From a virus, in IMG/VR virus record IMGVR_UViG_3300036859_000689, positions 1-64,000 of that record: a DNA stretch of 64,000 nt. One strand, 5' to 3'. Each line of letters opens with the position of its first letter. The first letter of the stretch is position 1. Below the pieces are notes generated by a model. That model worked only from the letters and a program-made list of their open reading frames with translations. It searched no databases and was not told where the DNA came from. Both the position numbers and the translations under genes were made by a program. This document shows positions 17,931-25,832 of the stretch, piece by piece.

Positions 17931-19415
17931 ATGTCTTGGCAACTCGGCACACCCAACACGGGCACGGCTCTCGCAGCTCTCGACCCGAATTCGGTCCGTC
18001 TTCTCTGGCAGAAGACGGTCGACGTCTTCGAACAAACCGAAGATTTTTTCCAGCAGTTCGAAGGAACTGACCGCAACTCCCCGATTCGTGTCCTGACCGA
18101 CACGGCCGCGGGCCGCGGACTAACCCTCCGCATCACTGCCCGCGCCGGTTACTACGGTCCCGGCAAGTCCGGAGACTCGCTGTTCAACAACAGCTCCGAC
18201 TTCGAGCCGGACATCATCAACAGCTACTCGGTCTCCGTCGACTTCCTGCGCAATGCGACGTCGATCACCGAGCGCACTGACGAATACATGGGTATGCAGG
18301 GCGAGCTTGCTGACGGCCAGGCGGTCGAACTCGGCAAGTGGATGGGTCGTGAGAAAACGGCCCGCATGATGATGACGTATCGCCTCAAGGGCGGTCCGGA
18401 AAACTTCATCGTCGCCGCCGGTCGCCCGACCGAGGCCACGCTCAAGACCGCGGACGGTCTCAGCTACAACGAGCTCGTCAAGATGGGCCAGCTCCTCAAG
18501 CCCCTCGGCGGTCGCCCCGCCAAGGTCGCTACGATCAACGGCAGCGAGGTGTTGAAATACATCGTCGTTGGTACGACCCCCGGTCTGTTCAGCCTCAAGA
18601 CCGACGACGATTACAAGCTCCTGCTCCGCGACGCGGCTCCCCGTGAAAACTGGGACAAGAATCCGCTGTGGAACGGTGGCTATGCGGAAATCGACGGTCA
18701 CTCCATCCGCGAGTATAACCCGATCGACCACGACGGCTACGGCCCTGTTGGTTCGGCGTTCAACCCGAAAGCCTTCCTCGGTGGAGCCATCACGGCCGGC
18801 ACCGCGGCGTTCGACGTTCTCGGCGGCGGCTCTGCGGCTGCTGCGGCGTACACCAACATCCAATACTTCCGCTATTTCGATAACTACGCCTTCGAGTTCC
18901 TGCCCGCCGACATCTTCACGCCGGGTTCGACTGAGAAATATTTTCTCATCATCAATCCGTCGAACGCGGCGGTTGATCCGGGTCTCGTCGGCATGTACGC
19001 GTACACGACCGGCAACAACGGCAACAAGATCACGATCACGAAGCGCCTCGCGTCCGTTCAGAACGGGCCCGTTGCACTCGCGACCGTCGGTTCTGTCACG
19101 TGGAACAGCGGCGTTTGGGTCGGCAAGCACACGATGGTTCACCCCATCGGCGCGACGATCGTTCAGTGCAACGCCTTGGGCGTTCCGATCGGCGACACGA
19201 TCATGATGGGCGCCGAGGGCGTCGTTCGTGGTTACGGCAAATGGCGCAACAAGCGGTCGCAGTGGATGGTTGATGGCGACTTCGAGACTCGCAAATACAT
19301 CACGTCCGTCTTCGGCCAGGCGCTCCGTAAAAACGTTCGCAACGTGTATCCGGGTTACACCCGGCTGCGCCACGCGATCGAGTACCCGGAGCTTGGTCTC
19401 CCGGTTGTGGTGTAA
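17931..19415 (+). CDS. Major capsid protein
   Basis: 494 residues. The N-terminal part (FEGTDRNSPIRVLTDTAAGR, then LTLRITARAGYYGPGKSGD) and ITERTDEYMGMQGELADGQA resemble the N4 gp56/P22-like coat family. The C-terminus carries VMMGAEG-type and RGYGKWRNKRSQWMVDGDFE segments typical of those coats. It follows the scaffold-like gene and is followed by a strong hairpin terminator candidate, as expected for the most highly expressed virion gene. Codon choice is notably regular and C-ending, consistent with high expression. Confidence 0.82.
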   Translation: MSWQLGTPNTGTALAALDPNSVRLLWQKTVDVFEQTEDFFQQFEGTDRNSPIRVLTDTAAGRGLTLRITARAGYYGPGKSGDSLFNNSSDFEPDIINSYSVSVDFLRNATSITERTDEYMGMQGELADGQAVELGKWMGREKTARMMMTYRLKGGPENFIVAAGRPTEATLKTADGLSYNELVKMGQLLKPLGGRPAKVATINGSEVLKYIVVGTTPGLFSLKTDDDYKLLLRDAAPRENWDKNPLWNGGYAEIDGHSIREYNPIDHDGYGPVGSAFNPKAFLGGAITAGTAAFDVLGGGSAAAAAYTNIQYFRYFDNYAFEFLPADIFTPGSTEKYFLIINPSNAAVDPGLVGMYAYTTGNNGNKITITKRLASVQNGPVALATVGSVTWNSGVWVGKHTMVHPIGATIVQCNALGVPIGDTIMMGAEGVVRGYGKWRNKRSQWMVDGDFETRKYITSVFGQALRKNVRNVYPGYTRLRHAIEYPELGLPVVV

Positions 19416-19439
19416 GTCAGTGGTTTGATATTCCTCGAA

Positions 19440-19475
19440 AAGTGGCGCCCGGTGCTGGTGGCCGGGCGCGCACTT
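19440..19475 (+). terminator. Strong hairpin after the capsid gene
   Basis: AAGTG-GCGCCCGG pairs with CCGGGCGC-(G)-CACTT around a 9-nt loop: thirteen pairs with one bulged G. It is followed only by a weak pyrimidine stretch (CTCTCACTTT), so it may attenuate rather than stop transcription, or protect the 3' end of the capsid mRNA. Confidence 0.6.
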
Positions 19476-19485
19476 CTCTCACTTT

Positions 19486-19848
19486 ATGCAGTTCATCGCT
19501 TATCTGATCGGAAACCCTCACGTGCAGGGTTGGCATCGCCGCGACTTCAAATGGAACGACGCGTACAAGTGCTACGTTTACCAAGATCGCACGTTCGACG
19601 AAAAGGAGTTCAACACCGTCATGCCGGTCATCTGGAAGAAATACCGCGAGGTATTCCCCCAGTTCAAAATTGTCTCCGATCCCGAACCCGCTCCCGCGCC
19701 CGCCGCGGTCGTAGCCGTTCCGGCGATCGAAGTCCCATCGCTGCCGGCGGAAATTACCGTCGATCAGGCAGTCGACACTCTTATTCGGCTGGCTCCTGAA
19801 AAGCTCCGGCTGCCAAAAGTCCGTCCGCCCGTTGCGGCTCCGGTCTAA
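19486..19848 (+). CDS. Small hypothetical structural-module protein (120 aa)
   Basis: 120 residues. An aromatic-rich N-terminal domain (QGWHRRDFKWNDAYKCYVYQ) is followed by an Ala/Pro linker (PEPAPAPAAVVAVPAIEVPS) and a short helix. Located between the major capsid and the connector genes, where phages often encode a head-completion or decoration protein. No family recognised. Confidence 0.65.
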   Translation: MQFIAYLIGNPHVQGWHRRDFKWNDAYKCYVYQDRTFDEKEFNTVMPVIWKKYREVFPQFKIVSDPEPAPAPAAVVAVPAIEVPSLPAEITVDQAVDTLIRLAPEKLRLPKVRPPVAAPV

Positions 19849-19853
19849 CGCTG

Positions 19854-20564
19854 ATGCCCCTACAAGTCGTCCAAGTCCGCAATTCTCTCCTTAGCGTACT
19901 TGGGTTCGACGTCCCTGCGGCGGCGCCGACGCTCGCGCTGGATGACGTTACGATCGCGCTCAACGGTGCGATGCAGATGCTCCAGACCGCCGGTGAAGAT
20001 TATTTCACGCGCACAACGCTAACCCAAATTGTGTCCGCCGGCACGGCGAGCTACATGCTTCCGCAAGCCGCGCAAAATGTCATCGGTCCGATCCGCTTGG
20101 ATGGACGGCCGTTGATGGCTCTCGAGAACCAAGGTCAATACGATCAGTACGACCGCATCTTCAACGGTGGATCCTCGTTCGGTCCAGGATCCGGAGTCCC
20201 GAAGTCCTACCACTGCCAGAGCACGCGAGTCGGCACTGTTGGCGACATCAGTCGGATTTTCATCTGGCTCGCGCCGATGCCGATCACGAGTGGTTTACTT
20301 TCGGTCGAAATCGTGAACGACGCCGTCAGCTACGTGGTCGGGGATCTTTCCAGCACCGCCGAAATGCCCATCGGCCAGAATTACACGGAGACGATTTTCC
20401 TGCCGATCGCGCGGTTCCTTGTCACGCGGAGCTCACTGTTCAGCCGGCAAGAATTGCTGAAACCGCTGACCTCGGACTATCAGACCGCGCTTGCTCGGCT
20501 CGGCTTCACGGGCGGATTTCCGAACGCGACCCAACAGCTCCCGAAACGTGAGGTGCAGGCATGA
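19854..20564 (+). CDS. Putative head-tail connector/adaptor protein 1
   Basis: 236 residues. The start (RNSLLSVLGFDVPAAAPTLA, then LDDVTIALNGAMQMLQTAGE) matches the helical N-terminus of adaptor proteins that begin with a DNA-length-counting style helix bundle; the middle is beta-rich. It follows the capsid gene and overlaps the next connector-like gene by 4 bp (ATGA). Probably forms part of the ring below the portal. Assignment by position and overall pattern. Confidence 0.55.
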   Translation: MPLQVVQVRNSLLSVLGFDVPAAAPTLALDDVTIALNGAMQMLQTAGEDYFTRTTLTQIVSAGTASYMLPQAAQNVIGPIRLDGRPLMALENQGQYDQYDRIFNGGSSFGPGSGVPKSYHCQSTRVGTVGDISRIFIWLAPMPITSGLLSVEIVNDAVSYVVGDLSSTAEMPIGQNYTETIFLPIARFLVTRSSLFSRQELLKPLTSDYQTALARLGFTGGFPNATQQLPKREVQA

Positions 20565-21454
20565 CAACCGTCGAACTAATCTCCCGTGTCGCGCGTCGCG
20601 CCCGCAGTGGCGGCGATTTCACGAAGCTCTCGATGCTCGAGCGCATGGACGTCCTGAGCGCGATCAACGGCGCCATTCAGGAGGTTTACGAACTGCTGCC
20701 GGTTTACCTCAAGGAGCAGACTCTCGGCTTCACGCTGCCCGCGCAGGTCACCGTGCCGGCCCTTGGCGTCACGAATGGCAGCAAGGTCGTTACCGGCTAC
20801 GCGTTCACGGCGGACCAAATCGGCCGCAGCATCCTGATCGAAGGCGACGGCGTGGTGAATCAGCTACTCGGCAACGGCACAAATCTGAGTCTCCTCAACG
20901 ATTACCAAGGTCAGACCGGAACAGTCGGAGCCACGATCTACGGCGACACGTGTTACACGACCGGCGTCCCGTTTGACCGCATCGTCGGAAATCCGGAGTA
21001 CGGCGATCAACGGCAATGGCCGATCATGCGCCGCACCGGCAACCCGTCGGATTATCAGTTCTTCGGTCTCCTGCAGGTCGGTCGGCCAATGTATTGGTGG
21101 GTTCAAAACATGGGCAACTCTCAGGGGAACGTGCCGATCCTCGTGATGAAGTTTTTCCCGATGCCAGACACCGCGTACACGGTTAAAGTCCGCATCGCGT
21201 TTTGGGCGCGGCGCCTCGTGTTGGCCGACTATGACGACGCGTCGACGATCACCGTCTTGGATCAGTTCCTCGAGTCCGCACTGATTCCGCTGGCGCTCCG
21301 GCAATTCATGTTGAGCCCCGCGTGGGAGAGGCTTGGTCCCCAAGCCGATCAGGATGTGCGCGACTCGGCGGCGCGTGCGGAAGTTTTTCTGCGTAAACAA
21401 CCCGGCCAAGTCGGCGCTCCGGCGAATCAAGTCGGAACCCCGTTCGGCTACTAA
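20561..21454 (+). CDS. Putative head-tail connector/adaptor protein 2
   Basis: 297 residues. Begins TTVELISRVARRARSGGDFT with an AINGAIQEVYELLPVYLKEQ helix, the same helix-then-beta layout as its upstream neighbour, so the two may be paralogous adaptors or adaptor plus nozzle-type protein. C-terminal half has VLDQFLESALIPLALRQFML. The ATGA overlap couples it to the previous gene. Structural role inferred from position. Confidence 0.55.
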   Translation: MTTVELISRVARRARSGGDFTKLSMLERMDVLSAINGAIQEVYELLPVYLKEQTLGFTLPAQVTVPALGVTNGSKVVTGYAFTADQIGRSILIEGDGVVNQLLGNGTNLSLLNDYQGQTGTVGATIYGDTCYTTGVPFDRIVGNPEYGDQRQWPIMRRTGNPSDYQFFGLLQVGRPMYWWVQNMGNSQGNVPILVMKFFPMPDTAYTVKVRIAFWARRLVLADYDDASTITVLDQFLESALIPLALRQFMLSPAWERLGPQADQDVRDSAARAEVFLRKQPGQVGAPANQVGTPFGY

Positions 21455-21465
21455 TTCAAATCATC

Positions 21466-21732
21466 ATGTTCAGCGTCGACGTTAACAACCTGAAGGGCGA
21501 ACGGGGTTCGGTCTATATCCCTGCCGCTGACACTGCCCTCTACACCCCAGACCAAACAAAGGGTTGCTGGACCGCGATCGAGTGCATTGCGGACTGCATT
21601 TTCACGACGCTTGTCGACGAGACGAGTCTCCCGAAAGACGTGCACACCATCACGCTTCTCGCCGGCCGCGTGACCTACGGTAATTTTTCGGCCGTCAAAC
21701 TCGCGAGCGGTTCGGTCAAGCTCTACTACTGA
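21466..21732 (+). CDS. Small hypothetical virion protein (88 aa)
   Basis: 88 residues with a compact beta-rich pattern (FSVDVNNLKGERGSVYIPAA; TITLLAGRVTYGNFSAVKLA) ending SVKLYY. Its stop overlaps the start of the next gene. Resembles small phage proteins located between connector and fibre genes; function unknown. Confidence 0.6.
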   Translation: MFSVDVNNLKGERGSVYIPAADTALYTPDQTKGCWTAIECIADCIFTTLVDETSLPKDVHTITLLAGRVTYGNFSAVKLASGSVKLYY

Positions 21733-21875
21733 TGCCCGCTCAGGCAAACGGCCTCGCGCTGCCCCTGATCGACACGGCGGAGAGTTCACCGGCTCCCCCG
21801 TCACTCCCTTCAATTTTGCTCGAGAACGGCACTTTCATGCTGCTCGAGGACGGCACCAATATCTTGTTAGAATAA
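21732..21875 (+). CDS. Micro-protein with LLE-x-G repeats (47 aa)
   Basis: 47 residues, ending in the repeat LLENGTFMLLEDGTNILLE. The same short repeat type (LLE-D/N-G) occurs at the ends of many phage tail and fibre proteins. Its ATG shares one base with the upstream TGA (TGATG). It may be a separately encoded trimer-capping or decoration peptide, or the remnant of a longer fibre gene. Confidence 0.6.
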   Translation: MPAQANGLALPLIDTAESSPAPPSLPSILLENGTFMLLEDGTNILLE

Positions 21876-21882
21876 TCCAGCC

Positions 21883-22944
21883 ATGAGTTCTAAAATTTCC
21901 GCAATGGACGACGGCGGCTCAGTTCAGGCCGGCGATCAATTTCCTGTTCTTCGCGCCGGTGCTAATTTTCGCGCCGTCATCGGATCCATCCAATCGATTA
22001 GCGGCGCCAAGACGATCGCGGCAACCGACAACGGCTCGCTCATTCGCTGCACCGCAAATCTCAATATCCAACTCGACGGCGTGGCAGCGAAGACTCGCTT
22101 CGAGGTTGTGTGCATCGGGGCAATCGCAGTCACGTTTTCGGCCGGCTCCGGAATGACGATCAACGGATTTCCCGGCGTTAGCGGCGATGGCGCGGTGGCT
22201 ACGCTGGTACAGATTTCAGCGACCGTCTGGGAAATCTATGGGCCGACCCAAGCCTCCGGACTCAATACCGGGCTGTTCGCGTTTTACCCAATGGACGAAT
22301 CAGCGTCCGGAACTACGGTGCGCGACGTCTTCGGCGGAGAAACCGCCACTGCGGGAACGGCCGCGGCTGGTGGAGTCGGGAAAACGCGATTGGCAGCAAA
22401 GGTGTTCACAAACTCAGCTTCGCAAGTCTTCGTGACGAGCACCGCATCCGGCGACTTAAAGTTCAATCGAGGCGCGGGTGCGCTCCAAATTAGCGCATGG
22501 GTGAAACTGGTTTCGCTCGCGACCTCGACGCACGTAGCGACGCTCTTCGTCACTACCGGTAACAAGCGCGTCTGGCTGATGGACATTACCACCGGTGGCA
22601 AAGCCCGGTTTGGTATCTCTACCGCGGGAACCTCGGCCAACGTCCTCGCGACATCTACTCCTACTCTAGTTACGGGAACGTGGTATCATCTGGTTGGTTA
22701 CTATAACCCGACGACAGGTAAAGCCGGTATCATTGTGAATAATGGAACGGCTGACGAAGCCACGGCTTCAGCTGGCATGTTTGTTACGACGGGCATTGGT
22801 ATGTGCATTGGCGGACAAGAATCCGTCTCGAGCGCGCAGGCCGCACTCCAAGACATCGGCTTTTGGTCCCGCAATCTCACCGCGGCTGAAATCGCTACGC
22901 TCTACAACGCGGGTGTTGGACGCAGCTATCCGTTCATCCCCTGA
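21883..22944 (+). CDS. Tail fibre/spike with LamG-like (concanavalin A-like) domain
   Basis: 353 residues. The N-terminus (SSKISAMDDGGSVQAGDQFP) is of the type that attaches fibres to the virion. From about residue 135 there is a LamG/concanavalin-type sandwich: GLFAFYPMDESASGTTVRDV, then AWVKLVSLATSTHVATLFVT, GTWYHLVGYYNPTTGKAGII and IGFWSRNLTAAEIATLYNAG. Such domains bind carbohydrate, consistent with receptor recognition. Overlaps the next gene by one base. Confidence 0.75.
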   Translation: MSSKISAMDDGGSVQAGDQFPVLRAGANFRAVIGSIQSISGAKTIAATDNGSLIRCTANLNIQLDGVAAKTRFEVVCIGAIAVTFSAGSGMTINGFPGVSGDGAVATLVQISATVWEIYGPTQASGLNTGLFAFYPMDESASGTTVRDVFGGETATAGTAAAGGVGKTRLAAKVFTNSASQVFVTSTASGDLKFNRGAGALQISAWVKLVSLATSTHVATLFVTTGNKRVWLMDITTGGKARFGISTAGTSANVLATSTPTLVTGTWYHLVGYYNPTTGKAGIIVNNGTADEATASAGMFVTTGIGMCIGGQESVSSAQAALQDIGFWSRNLTAAEIATLYNAGVGRSYPFIP

Positions 22945-24032
22945 TGCTCAACACGTCGAGTCCACAGCCGGGGCCGATGGGGGCGCCGATCCTCACAGCC
23001 GACTCCTCGTATGGAGCCATCACGGTCACGAGCGCGAATGTCTTCGTGCCGACGGTGGCGGACGTGAACTGCTACAACCACGGCCCGCGCTTGTACCGTC
23101 TGCCCGGAAGCTCTCGCATTTATATGTTTTGGCAGCAGGGTCCGCGAAACGAGGATGGCGGCGGAGTTCATCTCACTGGAGTTTACAGTGACGATAGCGG
23201 GGCGACCTGGTCGTCGCAATTTACATTCCAAACCGCATTTGATGCGGATGACCTCACTGGAAACGTCACGAGCCACCAGTGCATCATTGGAGACATGGTG
23301 ACGTTTGACGGTCGATCTTTTGTCGTTGGAGAAATTCACGAAATCACTTGGGCGTCAGACGTGCAAACGTCGAGAATCAACATGGGGAACATGGCGATTG
23401 AAATGACGGGAGGAGTTTTTAGTGCGCCGAAATGGATCACGGGTTCGGGTGGGCTTTCGCTTTCGTTTTGGTCGGGCGCCGTCCTAAGCGGACTCCTGAC
23501 CGGGATGTCGTCGCCAGGCTATAACGGCGGCGGAATCAACACGCGTGGTTATCCCAAGATCGCGAATGGAGAGCCGGACCTTATTATCGAGGGCAAAGTT
23601 TTCAAATATGCGGACGGATGGGTGAGGATCGGTCGAGGATACAATCCTCTAAGCGGGGTCTCGCTCAGTAGCTTCATTTACACGCAATGGAGTCCTAATG
23701 GCGTGATTTGGAGCAGGGAACAGGTATCAGCTATCGCGAACGCCCCGGCGTTGATCGATGGAATTAAAATGGCGAACGCCAAATACTGCCTTGCTTGGAA
23801 TCCTGACGTCGATCGCAACAAACTTGTGTTGGCTGTTGGCACCAACGGCCTGAACTACGGCAGTTCGTATTCCGTGCGCAGTGGAACTGGAACAACGCCG
23901 ACGTTTCCTGGCGCCTACAAGGGCGGCGGGCCCCAATACCCTTCCATCGTCGAGCGTGATGACGGCAAACTGCTCATCGCTTATTCGATCTGGAAAGAAA
24001 AGATCGCTGTCTCGATCGTCACCGTACCATAA
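22944..24032 (+). CDS. Sialidase-like (BNR/Asp-box) beta-propeller spike
   Basis: 362 residues. A clear Asp box at residues 82-89 (SDDSGATW) and propeller-like repeats RLYRLPGSSRIYMFWQQG and YPSIVERDDGKLLIAYSIWK are typical of the sialidase superfamily. No signal peptide. Encoded directly after the LamG-type fibre, so it probably serves as receptor-binding or glycan-cleaving spike. Only one canonical Asp box is evident and the catalytic Arg triad cannot be assigned by eye, so it may bind rather than cleave. Confidence 0.7.
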   Translation: MLNTSSPQPGPMGAPILTADSSYGAITVTSANVFVPTVADVNCYNHGPRLYRLPGSSRIYMFWQQGPRNEDGGGVHLTGVYSDDSGATWSSQFTFQTAFDADDLTGNVTSHQCIIGDMVTFDGRSFVVGEIHEITWASDVQTSRINMGNMAIEMTGGVFSAPKWITGSGGLSLSFWSGAVLSGLLTGMSSPGYNGGGINTRGYPKIANGEPDLIIEGKVFKYADGWVRIGRGYNPLSGVSLSSFIYTQWSPNGVIWSREQVSAIANAPALIDGIKMANAKYCLAWNPDVDRNKLVLAVGTNGLNYGSSYSVRSGTGTTPTFPGAYKGGGPQYPSIVERDDGKLLIAYSIWKEKIAVSIVTVP

Positions 24033-24044
24033 AATATCATCGCC

Positions 24045-24866
24045 ATGAAAAACGGAAATAGCGGAGAGGTTGCCACAATCGTACTAGTCGTTCTTGGACT
24101 GCTCGGCGCCACTCAGCTCGTCCCGAATTGGCGCGTGACAAATCTTTTCTCCAAAGGGCCAGCGACGAAAGAACTGCGGGCAGCCCAGGAGGCGGCAGCC
24201 AAGGCCAACGCCGAGGCCGTCGCGGCAAAGGCAAACTACGAGGCGGCATTGCTCAAGCAGCAGCAGAAGACGGCCGAACAAGCGCAATACTCTCAGCAAA
24301 TGGTCCACGGGATCCCGATCGCACTCGCCCGCGCGCCGCAGACTCCGGAAGTTGTTTTTGCCTCCGGTCTCGCTAGGCGGGCGTCCAAAGGGCTCTCGGA
24401 GGCGATTGGGGAACTGCCGGCGAGCCAGCAGAGCGAAATCGCATTCCTCGTCGATCAAGCGTTGTCGGCGAAGCAAGCCGAGGTTGATGCGGCCAACGCC
24501 GCGCTCGCGCTAAAAGACAAAGAACTGGCCGTTACCACCGCGGAGAAAAAGCAGATTGAGGCCAAGCTTCCTGAGCTGGAGAAAAAGGTCGTGGCTACAG
24601 AGGCAAAGGTTGTGGCGACCGAAGGCGTAGTCGTGGCGAAGACAAATGAGGTGGCGGTCTACGCAGACAAAGCGGCCGAAAAAGAAAAGGAGGCCGGCTC
24701 ACTAGGTACATTGGTGCATAAACTATTTTGGGTCATAGGAGTTCTCGCTTTGCTCTACGTCTTCGTTCATTTCGTTCTGCCGTCACTCGCTCAGGAATTT
24801 CCCGCTGCTCAGAAATTAGTCACGTTCAACAAGGCAGTGAAAAGCATCGTCAGCTCACACGTGTAA
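24045..24866 (+). CDS. Membrane protein with long coiled coil (273 aa)
   Basis: 273 residues. A transmembrane segment at about residues 9-27 (VATIVLVVLGLLGATQLVP), then long Ala/Lys/Glu coiled coil (residues 35-75 and 135-215, including the near-repeat VVATEAKVVATEGVVVAKTN), then a second membrane segment around 228-248 (FWVIGVLALLYVFVHFVLPS). Followed by two more small membrane proteins, so it may act in lysis (spanin-like bridging) or membrane remodelling. No known family recognised. Confidence 0.65.
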   Translation: MKNGNSGEVATIVLVVLGLLGATQLVPNWRVTNLFSKGPATKELRAAQEAAAKANAEAVAAKANYEAALLKQQQKTAEQAQYSQQMVHGIPIALARAPQTPEVVFASGLARRASKGLSEAIGELPASQQSEIAFLVDQALSAKQAEVDAANAALALKDKELAVTTAEKKQIEAKLPELEKKVVATEAKVVATEGVVVAKTNEVAVYADKAAEKEKEAGSLGTLVHKLFWVIGVLALLYVFVHFVLPSLAQEFPAAQKLVTFNKAVKSIVSSHV

Positions 24867-24926
24867 CCCAAACCCGCAGCTCCATTCTCAACCGCACCAA
24901 CACTCTAAAAGTGGGTCGGTAAAGGC

Positions 24927-25271
24927 ATGGAACTGCTACAAACCATTCTTCCCTTGGACCCTGAAATTTTCGATAAATGGATGAAGCGCCAAGACAGCGT
25001 TCTGAGTCTGGTCAAATGGATTGCAGGCCTCGGCTGCACCTGCGCCGGCGGAATGGTCGCCGTCGTCATCTGGGTGAATAACACAACCACTGCGATCGCC
25101 TCGACCCAGCAGCGAATCGACGTGGTAAACCGGCGCCAAGACGATTTGGTTCGGGACTGGACTCCGTGGCGCGCGGAGACTGATCGAAACATTACGCGCA
25201 TGCTCGCTCTCCAGGAGGGTCAGCAAAAACTCATGGAGCGGCTGGCCGACAAGGTCGACCGTCGTCAATGA
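24927..25271 (+). CDS. Small membrane protein, holin candidate (114 aa)
   Basis: 114 residues. One membrane segment (LVKWIAGLGCTCAGGMVAVV) followed by a charged helical tail (TQQRIDVVNRRQDDLVRDWT). Size, single membrane span and position after the fibres suggest a holin or holin partner. Its stop overlaps the next start by 4 bp (ATGA). Confidence 0.55.
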   Translation: MELLQTILPLDPEIFDKWMKRQDSVLSLVKWIAGLGCTCAGGMVAVVIWVNNTTTAIASTQQRIDVVNRRQDDLVRDWTPWRAETDRNITRMLALQEGQQKLMERLADKVDRRQ

Positions 25272-25726
25272 GCGCCGAGGGGGAACATGTTTCCCAAAGA
25301 GAATTCCTCGAGCGCATCATAGATGAGCTAGATTCTCGCTACCAACAGCTCCTAGCTGAACGCGACGCTCGCTACCAACAGCAGTTCACGTCCGCTCGTG
25401 AAGCGGTGGACAAAGCAGAGACGTCACTGCGAGAATATAAGACATCGGCGAACGAATTCCGCGGGACACTGGCCGACCAGGCTAAAACTTTCGTCCCACG
25501 CATCGAGTACGAGAGCACCATCAAGGAACTGCGGGCGATGAATGAGGCTCAGGCAAAACTCATCGTGACACTGCAACTCGGCGAAAGCCGGGATGAAGGC
25601 GGATCCCGCGCTACCGCTACGTCGAAATCGAACAACCAATGGCTGATTGGTCTCACTGTCGTCGTTGGCCTCTCAGTCGTCAGCGGCATCGGCTCGCTGA
25701 TCTTTTTTCTGGTGACCCGGAGGTGA
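25268..25726 (+). CDS. C-terminally anchored coiled-coil protein, lysis module candidate (152 aa)
   Basis: 152 residues. Coiled coil from the N-terminus, with an internal repeat of DSRYQQLLAERDARYQQQF type, then a C-terminal membrane anchor (WLIGLTVVVGLSVVSGIGSL) and a basic end VTRR. This topology is shared by phage proteins annotated as holin-like or pinholin-associated. Coupled by ATGA to the preceding gene. Confidence 0.55.
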   Translation: MSAEGEHVSQREFLERIIDELDSRYQQLLAERDARYQQQFTSAREAVDKAETSLREYKTSANEFRGTLADQAKTFVPRIEYESTIKELRAMNEAQAKLIVTLQLGESRDEGGSRATATSKSNNQWLIGLTVVVGLSVVSGIGSLIFFLVTRR

Positions 25727-25729
25727 CTG

Positions 25730-25760
25730 AGCTTTTCCGCTATTTCTGTGGAAAAAGGCT
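25730..25760 (+). terminator. Weak hairpin after the putative lysis genes
   Basis: AGCTTTTCCGC pairs imperfectly with GTGGAAAAAGGCT around a 7-nt loop just after the stop at 25726. No clear T run follows, so termination is uncertain; it marks the boundary between the late module and the recombination module. Confidence 0.35.
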
Positions 25761-25832
25761 TGCCTTGGTGCATCGGTGAACCATTCGTCACGCCAGTCGG
25801 TTTAGCGTATCCCTCGCGGCCGGCGAAAAATT

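Noticed and set aside
18120-19373. Long leftward open frame opposite the capsid gene
   Set aside because: Antisense of highly biased capsid codons; composition is not protein-like.
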